From assembly GCF_032335695.1 (NCBI RefSeq), contig NZ_JACTOJ010000019.1:1-64000 (forward strand): DNA of 64,000 bases. The letters are read 5' to 3'. Below the pieces are notes generated by a model. That model did not search any database. It was not told the DNA's origin and saw only the letters and a list, made by a program, of their open reading frames with translations. A program made the translations under genes and the position numbers. This document shows positions 25,317-34,098 of the stretch, one piece after another. The stretch comes from JACTOJ01 sp032335695. GTDB taxonomy: Bacteria; Bacillota; Clostridia; Clostridiales; Clostridiaceae. Every line of letters begins with the position of its first letter. Within the stretch, counting starts at the first letter, position 1.

Positions 25317-25886
25317 TTATTTAGTAAACACATCAAACATTTCTATACCCTGCAATACATCATTTTCAAAGGTAACCTTTACAATCCAAGGCATAAGCGA
25401 TTTTATTACTTCAAAGCTTTCATATCCAAAGGAAGAATCATAATGGCTAATTATTGTGCTCAATGCCGTTCCATGACTTCCAATAACAATATTTTTATCT
25501 TTGTGTTTATTTAAAACTAGATTTAAAGCATTGATGTTTCTATTTTGTACTTCTCTCAGGCTTTCACCATCAGCTAATTTGTAATCAAAATCTTCCCATT
25601 GCTGTTTAGAAAAGGCTTTAAAATCATCTATCCATACATTAGCTATTTTTCTTTCTCTGAAATCATGAACAGTTTCTATCTTGTGGCTATATGCGTCTGC
25701 GAAATCTTTGATAGTATCAATAGAACGCGTATAAGGGCTTGATAAAACTACTCGTATAGCTTTGTCACTTAAAAAATTTGTAACAAGCCTACTATCCTCT
25801 AATCCCTTAGTGGTTAGTTCTCTCAATTCATCATTATGATTATTATAATTAGGCTCTGCATGCCTAACGAAGTAGATTACCGTCAT
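25317..25886 (-). CDS. Histidine phosphatase superfamily protein
   Basis: A 189-residue phosphatase. VRHAEP (R8, H9) is the catalytic motif, SSPYTRSIDT near residue 55 gives the second Arg and IGSHGTALS near 139 the second His. ERKIANVW and GESLREVQNR are typical of the small clostridial phosphoglycerate-mutase-like group. I start it at ATG 25886, with GAGGTG 11 bases upstream. The substrate is unknown. Confidence 0.9.
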   Translation of the reverse strand: MTVIYFVRHAEPNYNNHNDELRELTTKGLEDSRLVTNFLSDKAIRVVLSSPYTRSIDTIKDFADAYSHKIETVHDFRERKIANVWIDDFKAFSKQQWEDFDYKLADGESLREVQNRNINALNLVLNKHKDKNIVIGSHGTALSTIISHYDSSFGYESFEVIKSLMPWIVKVTFENDVLQGIEMFDVFTK

Positions 25887-25928
25887 AGTCTCACACCTCA
25901 TAATAAATCATGAATACTAATAATTTAT

Positions 25929-26282
25929 TCATAGTATGCTATTGAAATATTGTCTTACATTTTCCTTCACAATAGAAATAGTGCTTTCATCACCATACTT
26001 AATGTTAATGCATCTTTTTCCGAAGCTATTTGGCAGCACTTCTTTGAGCCTAGAAATATAGTTTTCATCATAAAAATGTACAGAATAATGCTTTTTGGCT
26101 GCTGAAATGGCTACATAACCATCATACATTTTGTCACCGGCCCACCACATCGGCATGGAATAACTAATTTTAGGAACAATGCTTGGAAATTCAGCTTTCA
26201 TGAAATTTTCAAAATCAGAAACATCTTTTTTCACATTTTCATCCAAACTGTTTATATATTCATTAACTGAAACAAAGCTCAT
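25929..26282 (-). CDS. DUF1801 family protein (YdhG-like)
   Basis: A 117-residue protein of the DUF1801/YdhG fold, sometimes called iron chaperone: FPSIVPKISYSMPMWW, DGYVAISAAKKHYSVHFYDE and GKRCINIKYGDE. The start at 26282 is chosen because GGAGGG lies seven bases upstream. Bacillus relatives have been linked to intracellular iron delivery, but evidence is thin; here no iron gene is near. Confidence 0.85.
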   Translation of the reverse strand: MSFVSVNEYINSLDENVKKDVSDFENFMKAEFPSIVPKISYSMPMWWAGDKMYDGYVAISAAKKHYSVHFYDENYISRLKEVLPNSFGKRCINIKYGDESTISIVKENVRQYFNSIL

Positions 26283-26456
26283 TGCCATTCCCTCCATTAA
26301 TAAAAAATTTCATCACCAATCTATGTTACTTAATTCTAACATAAATTCAAAGAGTTCTTCAAAAATATCATCTAAAACCTATGTTGTTTCCTTAACTTGA
26401 AAATCTTTGGTCGTAGTTGACTCTCGGTTTTTTTCAAAAATTCAAACTTTAGCTTG

Positions 26457-27029
26457 TTAAGCATATATATTTCCATATTTTTTTCTTGCTTTATCAGTGA
26501 CACTTAAAACAAAATCACTTTTTGCTTCTGTATATCCATCTCTATCATGTTCAAACTTTTTCCAAAGTTCAAGCTTTAATTCACCATATTCTTTTGCTAC
26601 TTCTGGATATTCAATTAAATAATCTCTAAAATATAGTTCATTCCAATCATCAAAATATCTAACATGTAAATGGTACACTTTTTCAGCAAATCCCGTCTTA
26701 GTATATCCCTTATTGTACGTTTGCTTAAATTTAGGAGAAATTGTTGAATTCATTAATATCCATTCCATGGATAAAAGTTTTTCTTTTACTTCATCAATAC
26801 TACTATCTGAAGAAATCTCCATTAATATGTCAACTGTTGGCTTTGCTATCAATCCTTCCACAGCAGTACTTCCAATGTGATTTATTCTTAATATTGATTT
26901 CCCAAATCCCTCAGTTAATTTTCTTTTTTCTATCTCATACCAAACTTTATAATCAGAGTTATGTTCTTTGAGAATAATAGGGAACAGCTGCCATAGCTCT
27001 TCTAATGTCATTTCAGATAATTCTTTCAA
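26457..27029 (-). CDS. GrpB family protein
   Basis: A 190-residue GrpB protein of the nucleotidyltransferase-like superfamily. Key blocks are RINHIGSTAVEGLIAKPTVD (the GST...KPxxD signature), VYHLHVRYF and the closing YTEAKSDFVLSV. Members are often fused to or found near coenzyme A kinase, and their reaction is unproven. Translation probably starts at TTG 27029, with GGGAGG seven bases upstream. Confidence 0.9.
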   Translation of the reverse strand: MKELSEMTLEELWQLFPIILKEHNSDYKVWYEIEKRKLTEGFGKSILRINHIGSTAVEGLIAKPTVDILMEISSDSSIDEVKEKLLSMEWILMNSTISPKFKQTYNKGYTKTGFAEKVYHLHVRYFDDWNELYFRDYLIEYPEVAKEYGELKLELWKKFEHDRDGYTEAKSDFVLSVTDKARKKYGNIYA

Positions 27030-27123
27030 ATAATATTCCTCCCACCTTTTATATTAATCATTATTTTTCTAAACACATAAAAAAATATGTATGAATTCTA
27101 GCATTCTATACTGTTTATTATTC

Positions 27124-28461
27124 TCAAAATTTAGGGTCAGTAACTCCTAAACAATAGTTCTCAATTGTTAATGCAGCAGAGTAAAGCCTCTCTTCCTCTG
27201 CACCGTAAAGAATAATACCACGAGGAGTGTTATCATCCGCCATACATAATTTCAATGCAACTGATGGAAGACCGACAAAATGCATTATATTTGTCGGTCC
27301 TGTCATTACACATGCATCATAATTTCGTAACTGATCAATTATTTGTGTCCGCAGTTTTTTACGTTCAGATAATGCTGTTAAGTAAGCTACATCATCAAGT
27401 TTTCCAGATGCTTCACTTAAAGCCGCACGAAGATATATAATATCATATTTCATCATTCTTTCTGGATTAGATTCATAAAATCGAATAATTTCATCTAGCT
27501 TTTTTGTTTTTGTAGACGAATATTTAAGATACTTCTCCAAATCATGTTTAAATTCAAACTTCATAATATCTCTTTGGTATGGCGAATACTCTTGGGAAAT
27601 TTCGGAGAATACAACACCAGCTTTTCTAAGACTATCAAATAGTATTTCATATCTTTCCAACTGTGCTTTTGATACTTGATGGCGATTAAATACATTTACA
27701 GCAATATGAAGTTTCTCAGGCTTTGTTGGTATTAAGCGCTTCAGTTTTTTTTCGCTCATCCCTAAATACAACATATAAGCGTCATTAAAATTTCGTGTTA
27801 AAGCTCCTGCACTATCAAGTGTATGTGCTATGGGGATAATTCCTTTGAATGATAGCAAACCATTTGGCGGCTTTAGTCCTGTAACTCCGTTCTCTGTTGC
27901 ACATCCCACAATGGAAAACGAAGTATCTGTTCCAATAGCCGCTGCACAAAATCCTGCTGATACAGCAACTGCTGAGCCAGAACTTGATCCGCTAGGACTT
28001 TTTTTGATGTCATAAGCATTTTTTACCTGACCTCCCCTTGAGCTGTAACCAGCTGGCATGCTATCTGTAGTATAATTGGCGAATTCGGTCATATTTGTTT
28101 TACCTAATATAATTGCTCCATTTCGTTTTAAATTTGCAATAATTGGAGCATCTTTAATCGCAATGTTATCTGAAAGAGCAAGACTTCCTGCTGTTGTGTG
28201 AAGACCTGCAACATCAATGTTATCCTTAACAAGTATCGGAATGCCATATAATGGCAAATCGCATATGTTTTTCTGTTTATCGATAATCCTTGCCTGCTGT
28301 ATTACCATAGAATTTAGTTCTGCAATTGTATTCAATCCATTCTCACCGTCATAACAACTTATGCGATCAAGATATATCTGCACAAGTTCTGCAATTCCTA
28401 TGTTCCTATTCCTTATTTCTTTTTTTAATTGATTTATAGACATCATAAATAGCTCTGACAT
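27124..28461 (-). CDS. Amidase signature family protein
   Basis: A 445-residue amidase related to GatA-like and peptide amidases. The Ser-cisSer-Lys triad is present: K79 (ILVKDNIDVAG), a Ser at 159-161 (KSPSGSSSGSAVAV) and S183 (GTDTSFSIVGCA). The glycine-rich stretch that usually reads GTDTGGSIRxPA is changed to TSFSIVGCA, so the oxyanion loop differs. There is no GatB/C nearby, so tRNA amidation is unlikely. It probably hydrolyses a small amide. Confidence 0.88.
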   Translation of the reverse strand: MSELFMMSINQLKKEIRNRNIGIAELVQIYLDRISCYDGENGLNTIAELNSMVIQQARIIDKQKNICDLPLYGIPILVKDNIDVAGLHTTAGSLALSDNIAIKDAPIIANLKRNGAIILGKTNMTEFANYTTDSMPAGYSSRGGQVKNAYDIKKSPSGSSSGSAVAVSAGFCAAAIGTDTSFSIVGCATENGVTGLKPPNGLLSFKGIIPIAHTLDSAGALTRNFNDAYMLYLGMSEKKLKRLIPTKPEKLHIAVNVFNRHQVSKAQLERYEILFDSLRKAGVVFSEISQEYSPYQRDIMKFEFKHDLEKYLKYSSTKTKKLDEIIRFYESNPERMMKYDIIYLRAALSEASGKLDDVAYLTALSERKKLRTQIIDQLRNYDACVMTGPTNIMHFVGLPSVALKLCMADDNTPRGIILYGAEEERLYSAALTIENYCLGVTDPKF

Positions 28462-28581
28462 GCAACCAATTCATCTCCTTACTTTTAATCAATATGAACA
28501 GAATAATCTGATTCAACATGTCTAATAAAATAAACTACTGCTTTTATGCATCCTTCTAACTTTAAAAAAACTATTTATTAT

Positions 28582-29493
28582 TTATTTTCTATACCAATTA
28601 GGAATATAAGTACTATAGTTTCCAAACATTTTAGTCATAAAATCTGTGTTTGAATAAATTGACTTTATGCTTATTTTATCCTGATTATGTGATACTGAAC
28701 GTGCAACATGTTCTAAAGTATACACACCAATATATAATGCTAATAGCTTGAAGAATTCATCAGGAACCTGATCTGAAAAATATCCATCTATTTGTCCTTT
28801 AGCAAATCCTTCACTCAATCTGGCGGCCCATACAATACCGCCAAATTCCTCCCAACCATCTCCAATATCGCATTTATCAAAGTCGATAACTCCTATTTCC
28901 TTATCTGGCGTAATGATCAGCTTACCTACATGAAAATCTCCATGCCTTATAACTTGGGGACGCCCATTGAGCAAATGCTTATAGGAATAAATATAAGACA
29001 TGATTTTCTGTTCATGGTGGATAGAAATGCCTGTATTTTTGTATTCGTTAATTACCTTTTCTATATTTTTCTCGTATACAGTACCCCAGTTTAATTTAGA
29101 AGCAACTTTAGAACAATTATGTATTTCTCTCAACAATCTGCCTGATGAATAACCTAATTGATATTGAAGATTTTCTTCTAAATTACTTATCACATCTTCA
29201 ACTGCGACTCCATCAATCCAGGTAAGCAGCATATATACATTCTTTCCACCATTACATGTACCAAAATCTATCGGCTTAGGCATTAGAATATTATTTTGAG
29301 ATAACCTCATAATATTGTCATATTCCTGTTTTTTATCATTAAAAAGAGATATATCAGAGACCCTCAAAATATAATCGTTACCACTTATATCTTTAACTCT
29401 ATATTTCATATTTTGTGACGAACCATACATGGGTACTGTAATTTTTGTCCATTCTTTATATCGAGAAATATCTTGAATGATTTCCAAGTTCAT
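28582..29493 (-). CDS. Aminoglycoside phosphotransferase family protein
   Basis: A 303-residue kinase-like protein of the APH/choline-kinase fold. RHGDFHVGK (H184, D186) is the catalytic loop and IDFDKCD (D204) the metal-binding DFG equivalent. In most members the loop ends HxDxxxxN; here the Asn is K191, which should disturb one magnesium. YMLLTWIDG is the hinge. It may be a weak or changed-substrate kinase. There is no drug-resistance context beyond the GNAT-rich array. Confidence 0.82.
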   Translation of the reverse strand: MNLEIIQDISRYKEWTKITVPMYGSSQNMKYRVKDISGNDYILRVSDISLFNDKKQEYDNIMRLSQNNILMPKPIDFGTCNGGKNVYMLLTWIDGVAVEDVISNLEENLQYQLGYSSGRLLREIHNCSKVASKLNWGTVYEKNIEKVINEYKNTGISIHHEQKIMSYIYSYKHLLNGRPQVIRHGDFHVGKLIITPDKEIGVIDFDKCDIGDGWEEFGGIVWAARLSEGFAKGQIDGYFSDQVPDEFFKLLALYIGVYTLEHVARSVSHNQDKISIKSIYSNTDFMTKMFGNYSTYIPNWYRK

Positions 29494-29641
29494 ACAATTC
29501 GCCTACTGTCCCTTATTTAAATTTACAAATTAAAACTTTATTTGTAATATCCTATATTTCAAAACTTGTACTATCATTTATCTAGTGCAAAAGCTTCAAA
29601 TACCTTAACGACCTTATCTAGCATGGTGAAATCTTGTTGCT

Positions 29642-30352
29642 TTAACTAATTGCTTCTACTAACTCCTTTAATGCTTTAATTTCAATAAAATTTTTATTGT
29701 TAATTTCTTCATCTTGTTTACGATTTATAAACACTGGCGTAAATCCAAAATTTTTAGCACCGAGAACATCTGCTTTAAAATTATCACCAATGAAGTAAAC
29801 TTGTCCCATTTCTATGCTATTATCATACTGTTTAATCTTATCAAATACAATCTGAAATAAATCTTTGTGGGGCTTCCTTATCTTATAATCTGCGCTAAAA
29901 TATATATCCATAAAATATTTTTCCAAATCGTATTGATTAATAAATTTTTTCATTACATTTTTTTTAAATATAGAATTGCTTAGTAGATAAACTGGAATTT
30001 CTAAAGATTTAAGCTGCTCTAAAGTAGAAATGGTGTCATCAAATAATTCAGTGATATTCATCTTAAGCGCACAATTAAATAAAATCTGTTCTAGATGAAA
30101 ATATTCCTTAAAACCATATTTATTTTTAAAATCTAAAATTTCATCATCAAATGCCAATTCCGAATTGTTTTCATCTCTTTTGTCATAAAGCTCTTTCCAA
30201 TATGTAGACGCATAATCTAGAAATTCTGCTTTATCAGTACCTTTTGATAAAATATCTTCATGCAGATATAATAAACCTGAAGAAAAATCAAATTTAACAT
30301 CATGAATTAATGTATCAAACAAGTCAAACACAATGGCTCTTGCTTTTACCAT
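29642..30352 (-). CDS. HAD family hydrolase
   Basis: A 236-residue HAD phosphatase. The nucleophile block is VFDLFDTL (D10), motif II is LLSNS, motif III K in RKPHKDLF and motif IV GDNFKADVLGAK. The helical cap between residues 20 and 100 marks subfamily I. The substrate is unknown. GAGGAG precedes the ATG. Confidence 0.9.
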   Translation of the reverse strand: MVKARAIVFDLFDTLIHDVKFDFSSGLLYLHEDILSKGTDKAEFLDYASTYWKELYDKRDENNSELAFDDEILDFKNKYGFKEYFHLEQILFNCALKMNITELFDDTISTLEQLKSLEIPVYLLSNSIFKKNVMKKFINQYDLEKYFMDIYFSADYKIRKPHKDLFQIVFDKIKQYDNSIEMGQVYFIGDNFKADVLGAKNFGFTPVFINRKQDEEINNKNFIEIKALKELVEAIS

Positions 30353-30517
30353 AAAGCTTCACTCCTCAAATTGCAAATGATTGGTACATCCTCAGCAGTG
30401 ACCTGTCTTAAAACTAAATTATCATTTTTTAAATACATTTTATTCTTTCTTAAAATATACATAACTGAAAAATCGTTTATTTGCAATCAATCACATTATG
30501 TACTAGCATTGTATTTT

Positions 30518-31018
30518 TCATCTTCTTGTAGCAAATATGTCACTATTTACATGCCATGAGTCTCCATCTTCTGTTGATATATTCTGCCAGTGAAATTGAT
30601 TTTCTGTAATGTCAGAAAAAATCCATTTCATTTTCTTATTAGTTATTTCAGTGAGTACAATTTTATTTTCTTCTTTTTTTGCCTCAAGACGAGTAGCTGA
30701 ACCGGTACATCCATAAAAAATATCCCACGCCTTGGAATTTGGATTATAAATTCTAAGCGTTGTCCCGTATTCCGCATCAGGTTGAACATTAGTTAGTCTC
30801 TCTGCTGTTGATGGACAAATAAAAATATCCTGTATTGCAGTTCCATCTAAAATCCAGGAAAATATCCACTCGCCTTTCACATGTCTCTCTCTATCTGTTC
30901 CAAAGCTGTCTACATATTCAATATCCCATTCCCCAACAAGCTTTCCAAAATAATTATACTCTTCTGGTATTACACTGCCTTTGGTATTGCAAATTAATCT
31001 CTCTGAAAATGCATCCAT
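30518..31018 (-). CDS. DUF1579-like lipocalin-fold protein
   Basis: A 166-residue beta-rich soluble protein: NYFGKLVGEWDIEYVDSFGT opens the barrel and IYNPNSKAWDIFYGCTGSAT continues it, as in DUF1579-like lipocalin-fold proteins. The closing strands carry KKMKWIFSDITENQFHWQ. These proteins bind unknown ligands. GGGGGAGG precedes the ATG. Confidence 0.7.
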   Translation of the reverse strand: MDAFSERLICNTKGSVIPEEYNYFGKLVGEWDIEYVDSFGTDRERHVKGEWIFSWILDGTAIQDIFICPSTAERLTNVQPDAEYGTTLRIYNPNSKAWDIFYGCTGSATRLEAKKEENKIVLTEITNKKMKWIFSDITENQFHWQNISTEDGDSWHVNSDIFATRR

Positions 31019-31082
31019 GCTTATACCTCCCCCGTAATAATATTCGATTATCCATTATTATAATGGCAACACCATTAAAGTC

Positions 31083-31133
31083 TCATGGTTTAAAATGTGA
31101 TTTATCAGCTCCTTTTCCACTGAATCTATCCAT
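31083..31133 (-). pseudogene. Possible methyltransferase N-terminal scrap
   Basis: A 16-codon frame reading MDRFSGKGADKSHFKP. The MDRFSGK-A-D opening is what many SAM methyltransferases begin with (MERFSGKADxY). Nothing of the fold follows. It is too short to be sure, and is listed as a likely remnant in the degenerate stretch 31020-31500. Confidence 0.25.
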
Positions 31134-31172
31134 ATTAAAATTTGGATTTGCAGCTAAGGTAAGAAGTAGAGG

Positions 31173-31466
31173 TTACTGTGTTCTTTCAAAATTCTTTAAA
31201 AACTTTGCTCGTTCAATTGCCTTGATAGATTTGCACCAATTTCCGCTAATTACTGACTCTTTTGGATAAATTTCATTGTTATCAAACCATGACCATGAAA
31301 TAGGCCAAGCTTCATTCTCTGGTAAAGTTTTGATAATACATCAAAGCATTAACTACATCTTCTTTATTTCCATCTTCAAAATGATATTTCCATATTGAAA
31401 TTTCAAGTTCTCTTGCATTTTTATGAATCCAAGATGCTATATGATTTAAATTTACTTTGTTCATAT
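31173..31466 (-). pseudogene. Prenyltransferase/squalene-cyclase-like family remnant
   Basis: From ATG 31466 (GGAGG upstream) the frame reads MNKVNLNHIASWIHKNAREL ... WKYHFEDGNKEDVVNALMYYQN. This is the start of a family I recall that continues with EDGGFG repeats. Those repeats are missing; the sequence jumps, with a frameshift at about 31325, to a tail (LPENEAWPISWSWFDNNEIY ... KAIERAKFLKNFERTQ) like the family's C-terminus. So some 200 residues have been deleted. Non-functional. Confidence 0.5.
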
Positions 31467-31542
31467 ACGTTTCCTCCATAAACTAGAATTTATTTATTAA
31501 TTAAGAAATAATAGGGACTAGTTAAGAGTTAATGTACTTTGT

Positions 31543-32397
31543 CTAATCCATCCTTTTTGAAACCGGAATCCAAACCTCATACTTGGCATGTTCTGGGTCT
31601 GCATTTAAATATACTTCAATATCTGGCGCAGTTCCATATTCATACCCTGAGGTTGGAAGCCATTCAGTTACAATTCTTTTTTCTAGCTCCTGTATAGACT
31701 GATTATTTCCTTCTCCAGAAAAAATTGCCCAAGTGGAGTCTGGAACAATATATTCTTCTAAATCGTTATCTACTGGCTGACTGCTTGCAACTGCAATATA
31801 ATATCTCCAATTATTTAATTCATTGCAGGAACTTACTCCTAAGAGTCCTATTGGCATTCCTTCCATTACGGCAGCAAGTCTAGGTATTGTACCATTCATT
31901 ACAGCTGTCTCCCACATTTGTGGAACAATTTCAAAGTTTTTCTCAATGTCTGCTTCCAATGGTTCTGAAACACCCACAATTCTAAATGCTTCTTTCTTTT
32001 CAATTCTGTAATTCATCTCACTATCTCCTTTTATTGTTATTTTGAAGCTGATAGGAGGAAATGCTTTTAATATCGTGCCTTCTTCTCTTGCCTGAGATGG
32101 CGCTATCCCATGAACACTCTTAAAAGCTCTGTTAAATGCTGTGGGTGAATCATATCCATACTTTAGTGAAATATCTATCACTTTCTCATTGCCACTCTGT
32201 AAATCTACAGCTGCCAATGACATTCTCCTACGACGTATGTACTCTGATAATGGTATATTCGCCATATATGCAAACATCCTTTGAAAATGATAAGTTGAAC
32301 AGCATGCAATCTTTGATACTTCTTTCAAATCAATAGTATCTTTCATATTCTCTTCGATATAATTAACCGCACTATTTAATCGTTCTATCCATTCCAT
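31543..32397 (-). CDS. AraC family regulator with GyrI-like effector domain
   Basis: A 284-residue regulator of the same build as 8330-9163. The AraC double helix-turn-helix (KDTIDLKEVSKIACCSTYHF; KVIDISLKYGYDSPTAFNRA) fills residues 1-105, and a GyrI ligand-binding domain (RIEKKEAFRIVGVSEP ... KYEVWIPVSKRMD) the rest. The start at 32397 follows AGGAG. A perfect palindrome, ACAAGTT-ga-AACTTGT (32521-32536), lies 124 bp upstream and might be an operator or the end of the VOC gene's transcript. Confidence 0.88.
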   Translation of the reverse strand: MEWIERLNSAVNYIEENMKDTIDLKEVSKIACCSTYHFQRMFAYMANIPLSEYIRRRRMSLAAVDLQSGNEKVIDISLKYGYDSPTAFNRAFKSVHGIAPSQAREEGTILKAFPPISFKITIKGDSEMNYRIEKKEAFRIVGVSEPLEADIEKNFEIVPQMWETAVMNGTIPRLAAVMEGMPIGLLGVSSCNELNNWRYYIAVASSQPVDNDLEEYIVPDSTWAIFSGEGNNQSIQELEKRIVTEWLPTSGYEYGTAPDIEVYLNADPEHAKYEVWIPVSKRMD

Positions 32398-32561
32398 ATC
32401 TTCAGCTCCTAACAATAAAATACTCCATTTCAGATAATTACACCTCTCTTTTTCTGCCTAATAAAGAGAGCTTATTAAATAATCTTTAGTCCACAATCAT
32501 TTTTACTTCTTACCTCAATTACAAGTTGAAACTTGTCCTAATATTAATTTATTTACCGGAA

Positions 32562-32942
32562 TTACCTTTGGCATAAGCAAAATGGATGTCCCTCAGGGTC
32601 AATCATAACCGTCCAGTAATCAGAAAACTGAACAGATGCTGCAGTAGCCCCACAGTCTATAGCATGTTGAATAGCTTTCTTTATGTCCGATACAGCAAAA
32701 TCCAAATGAATACTTTTCTGTTGCTCATTCGGATTATCCGGCCAAACGGGAGGCTTATAGTCAACTTCTTCTTGAAATAGTAAGCAAGGGGTTATTCCTG
32801 ATTTACTTACCGATATCCATTCCGGATCATCAGTATTTTTCTGCCACCCTAATAAACTTGCATAAAAGTCTGCTAATGTGTTTGCATTTTTGCAATCAAT
32901 TACTACTGATAACATCCTGATGCTAAAATCTTTATCACTCAT
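32562..32942 (-). CDS. VOC family protein (glyoxalase-like)
   Basis: A 126-residue protein of the vicinal-oxygen-chelate fold with two beta-alpha-beta-beta-beta units: MLSVVIDCKNANTLADFYAS at the start, KSIHLDFAVSDIKKAIQHAI in the middle and MIDPEGHPFCLC at the end. H79-like and E-type metal ligands are partly kept. Such proteins include dioxygenases, fosfomycin- and bleomycin-resistance proteins; the substrate is unknown. GGAGGTAG precedes the ATG. Confidence 0.87.
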   Translation of the reverse strand: MSDKDFSIRMLSVVIDCKNANTLADFYASLLGWQKNTDDPEWISVSKSGITPCLLFQEEVDYKPPVWPDNPNEQQKSIHLDFAVSDIKKAIQHAIDCGATAASVQFSDYWTVMIDPEGHPFCLCQR

Positions 32943-33005
32943 TATATTACTACCTCCAAAAATTTAAATAATTTTAAGCCTGACTTGTTTACAATTTTAT
33001 AAAAA

Positions 33006-33143
33006 CTATTTCTGACTTTTACAAAACTCCTCATATCTTTTATCCAATATAATTGCAAATTCTTTATAACCCTTCCAGCTAAAATCAAACTCACAAGGAA
33101 TACCATGAATTTCTTTAAAAACAAAATTTACGTAATCTGCCAT
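33006..33143 (-). pseudogene. Short ORF remnant downstream of family B copy
   Basis: A 45-codon frame, ATG 33143 to TAG 33006, reading MADYVNFVFKEIHGIPCEFD and FSWKGYKEFAIILDKRYEEF. It looks like a genuine protein end but I cannot assign a family, and no ribosome binding site is visible. It lies just behind the family B promoter and may be the remnant of the gene once served by it. Confidence 0.3.
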
Positions 33144-33154
33144 AAAAAGTTCAC

Positions 33155-33290
33155 TAGTATAATAATTATTATACCATATTTAACAATCTATTCTATATGT
33201 TATCAATTAATCTAATTTCTAGAGAAACAAATAAACGCCGCAAGCTTCATTGATTAATATCGCGGCGTCTATAATAATTATTTAATTTTT
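33155..33290 (-). repeat. Family B repeat, intact copy
   Basis: The most diverged copy. Minus-strand TGGTATAAT is at 33168-33176. The hairpin is AAACGCCGC ... GCGGCGT, whose paired changes relative to the other copies keep the stem. A run of T follows on the plus strand (TTTAATTTTT), so it could also end plus-strand transcripts. Confidence 0.82.
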
Positions 33291-33302
33291 AAAGCTGTTT
33301 TA

Positions 33303-33491
33303 TTAACCAATAGTAGGAAAGAGATCTTCTAGAAGAAACACTTTAAGCATATTTTTTAATGATTTCCCTTTTTCCTTGACAGAAATAGATCCAGACATGC
33401 ATATCATTTTTATTACTCTGTGAGGCCCCATAATTCCGTAATACTGTGATATATTTTTTGCTAGAGTTTCCCCATTTGGTATAATTAAATC
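33303..33491 (-). pseudogene. Unassigned ORF remnant upstream of family B copy
   Basis: An open frame of about 63 codons without a proper start, reading DLIIPNGETLAKNISQYYGI, then MGPHRVIKMICMSGSISV and ending LLEDLFPTIG before TAA at 33303. The amino-acid pattern is protein-like but the 5' end is cut off by the promoter region of the plus-strand VOC gene. Family unknown. Confidence 0.25.
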
Positions 33492-33530
33492 ACTAGGACG
33501 ACAATACTATATAAAGGAGTGCGAAAATCA

Positions 33531-33911
33531 ATGATTAATAAAGTAGGTCAAATCATGTTATATGTTAATAACCAGGATGAAGCAAAGAAATTTTGGACGG
33601 AACAAGTAGGATTTAGTGTAATTTCAGAGGAAGATAACGGTGAAGGAATAAGATGGATTGAAATTGCTCCAACTAAACAAGCTGAAACAAGTATTGTTCT
33701 ACATAATAAGGGATTAATTGCTAAAATGCAGCCTGAATTAAATCTTGGCACCCCTTCTTTACTCTTCTTCTCAAAAGAATTCGATAAGTTGTATAGTAAC
33801 TTATTAAACAAAAAGGTTACAGTGGGAGATATTGTAAATATGCCTTCAGGTAGAGTATTTAATTTTGCAGATAGTGAAAATAATTACTTTGCAGTAATGG
33901 AAAAAAAATAA
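33531..33911 (+). CDS. VOC family protein (glyoxalase/bleomycin-resistance-like)
   Basis: A 126-residue VOC protein: VGQIMLYVNNQDEAKKFWTE, GFSVISEEDNGEGIRWIEIA and the closing GRVFNFADSENNYFAVMEKK, the classic glyoxalase ending with its Glu/Asn metal region. The product may sequester or isomerise a small molecule. GGAG lies 11 bases before ATG 33531, and a strong terminator follows. It is one of the few plus-strand genes. Confidence 0.9.
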   Translation: MINKVGQIMLYVNNQDEAKKFWTEQVGFSVISEEDNGEGIRWIEIAPTKQAETSIVLHNKGLIAKMQPELNLGTPSLLFFSKEFDKLYSNLLNKKVTVGDIVNMPSGRVFNFADSENNYFAVMEKK

Positions 33912-33931
33912 GTTTATATTCAATTTACTAG

Positions 33932-33961
33932 TGCGATGCTTGAATAAAAGCATCGCCTCTT
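33932..33961 (+). terminator. Rho-independent terminator of the VOC gene
   Basis: Perfect nine-base stem GCGATGCTT-gaataa-AAGCATCGC followed by CTCTTTTG, 20 bp after the stop of the plus-strand VOC gene. Confidence 0.85.
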
Positions 33962-34098
33962 TTGAGAGCTGATTTCATTTTATAAATTATCTGAAGGTGA
34001 ATTTTAACCTTAACTTTCTTAGTTTTTACTTTTTACCTCGTACCTCTATCTTAGATATTCTTTATTAATTTCTATAAAAAAAATTTGAAGTAAATCAC

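Noticed and set aside
32942..33124. 60-codon minus-strand frame starting MFLKKFMVFLVSLILAG
   Set aside because: It overlaps, in another frame, the more protein-like remnant 33006-33143 and has no ribosome binding site; the apparent signal peptide is a frame artefact.
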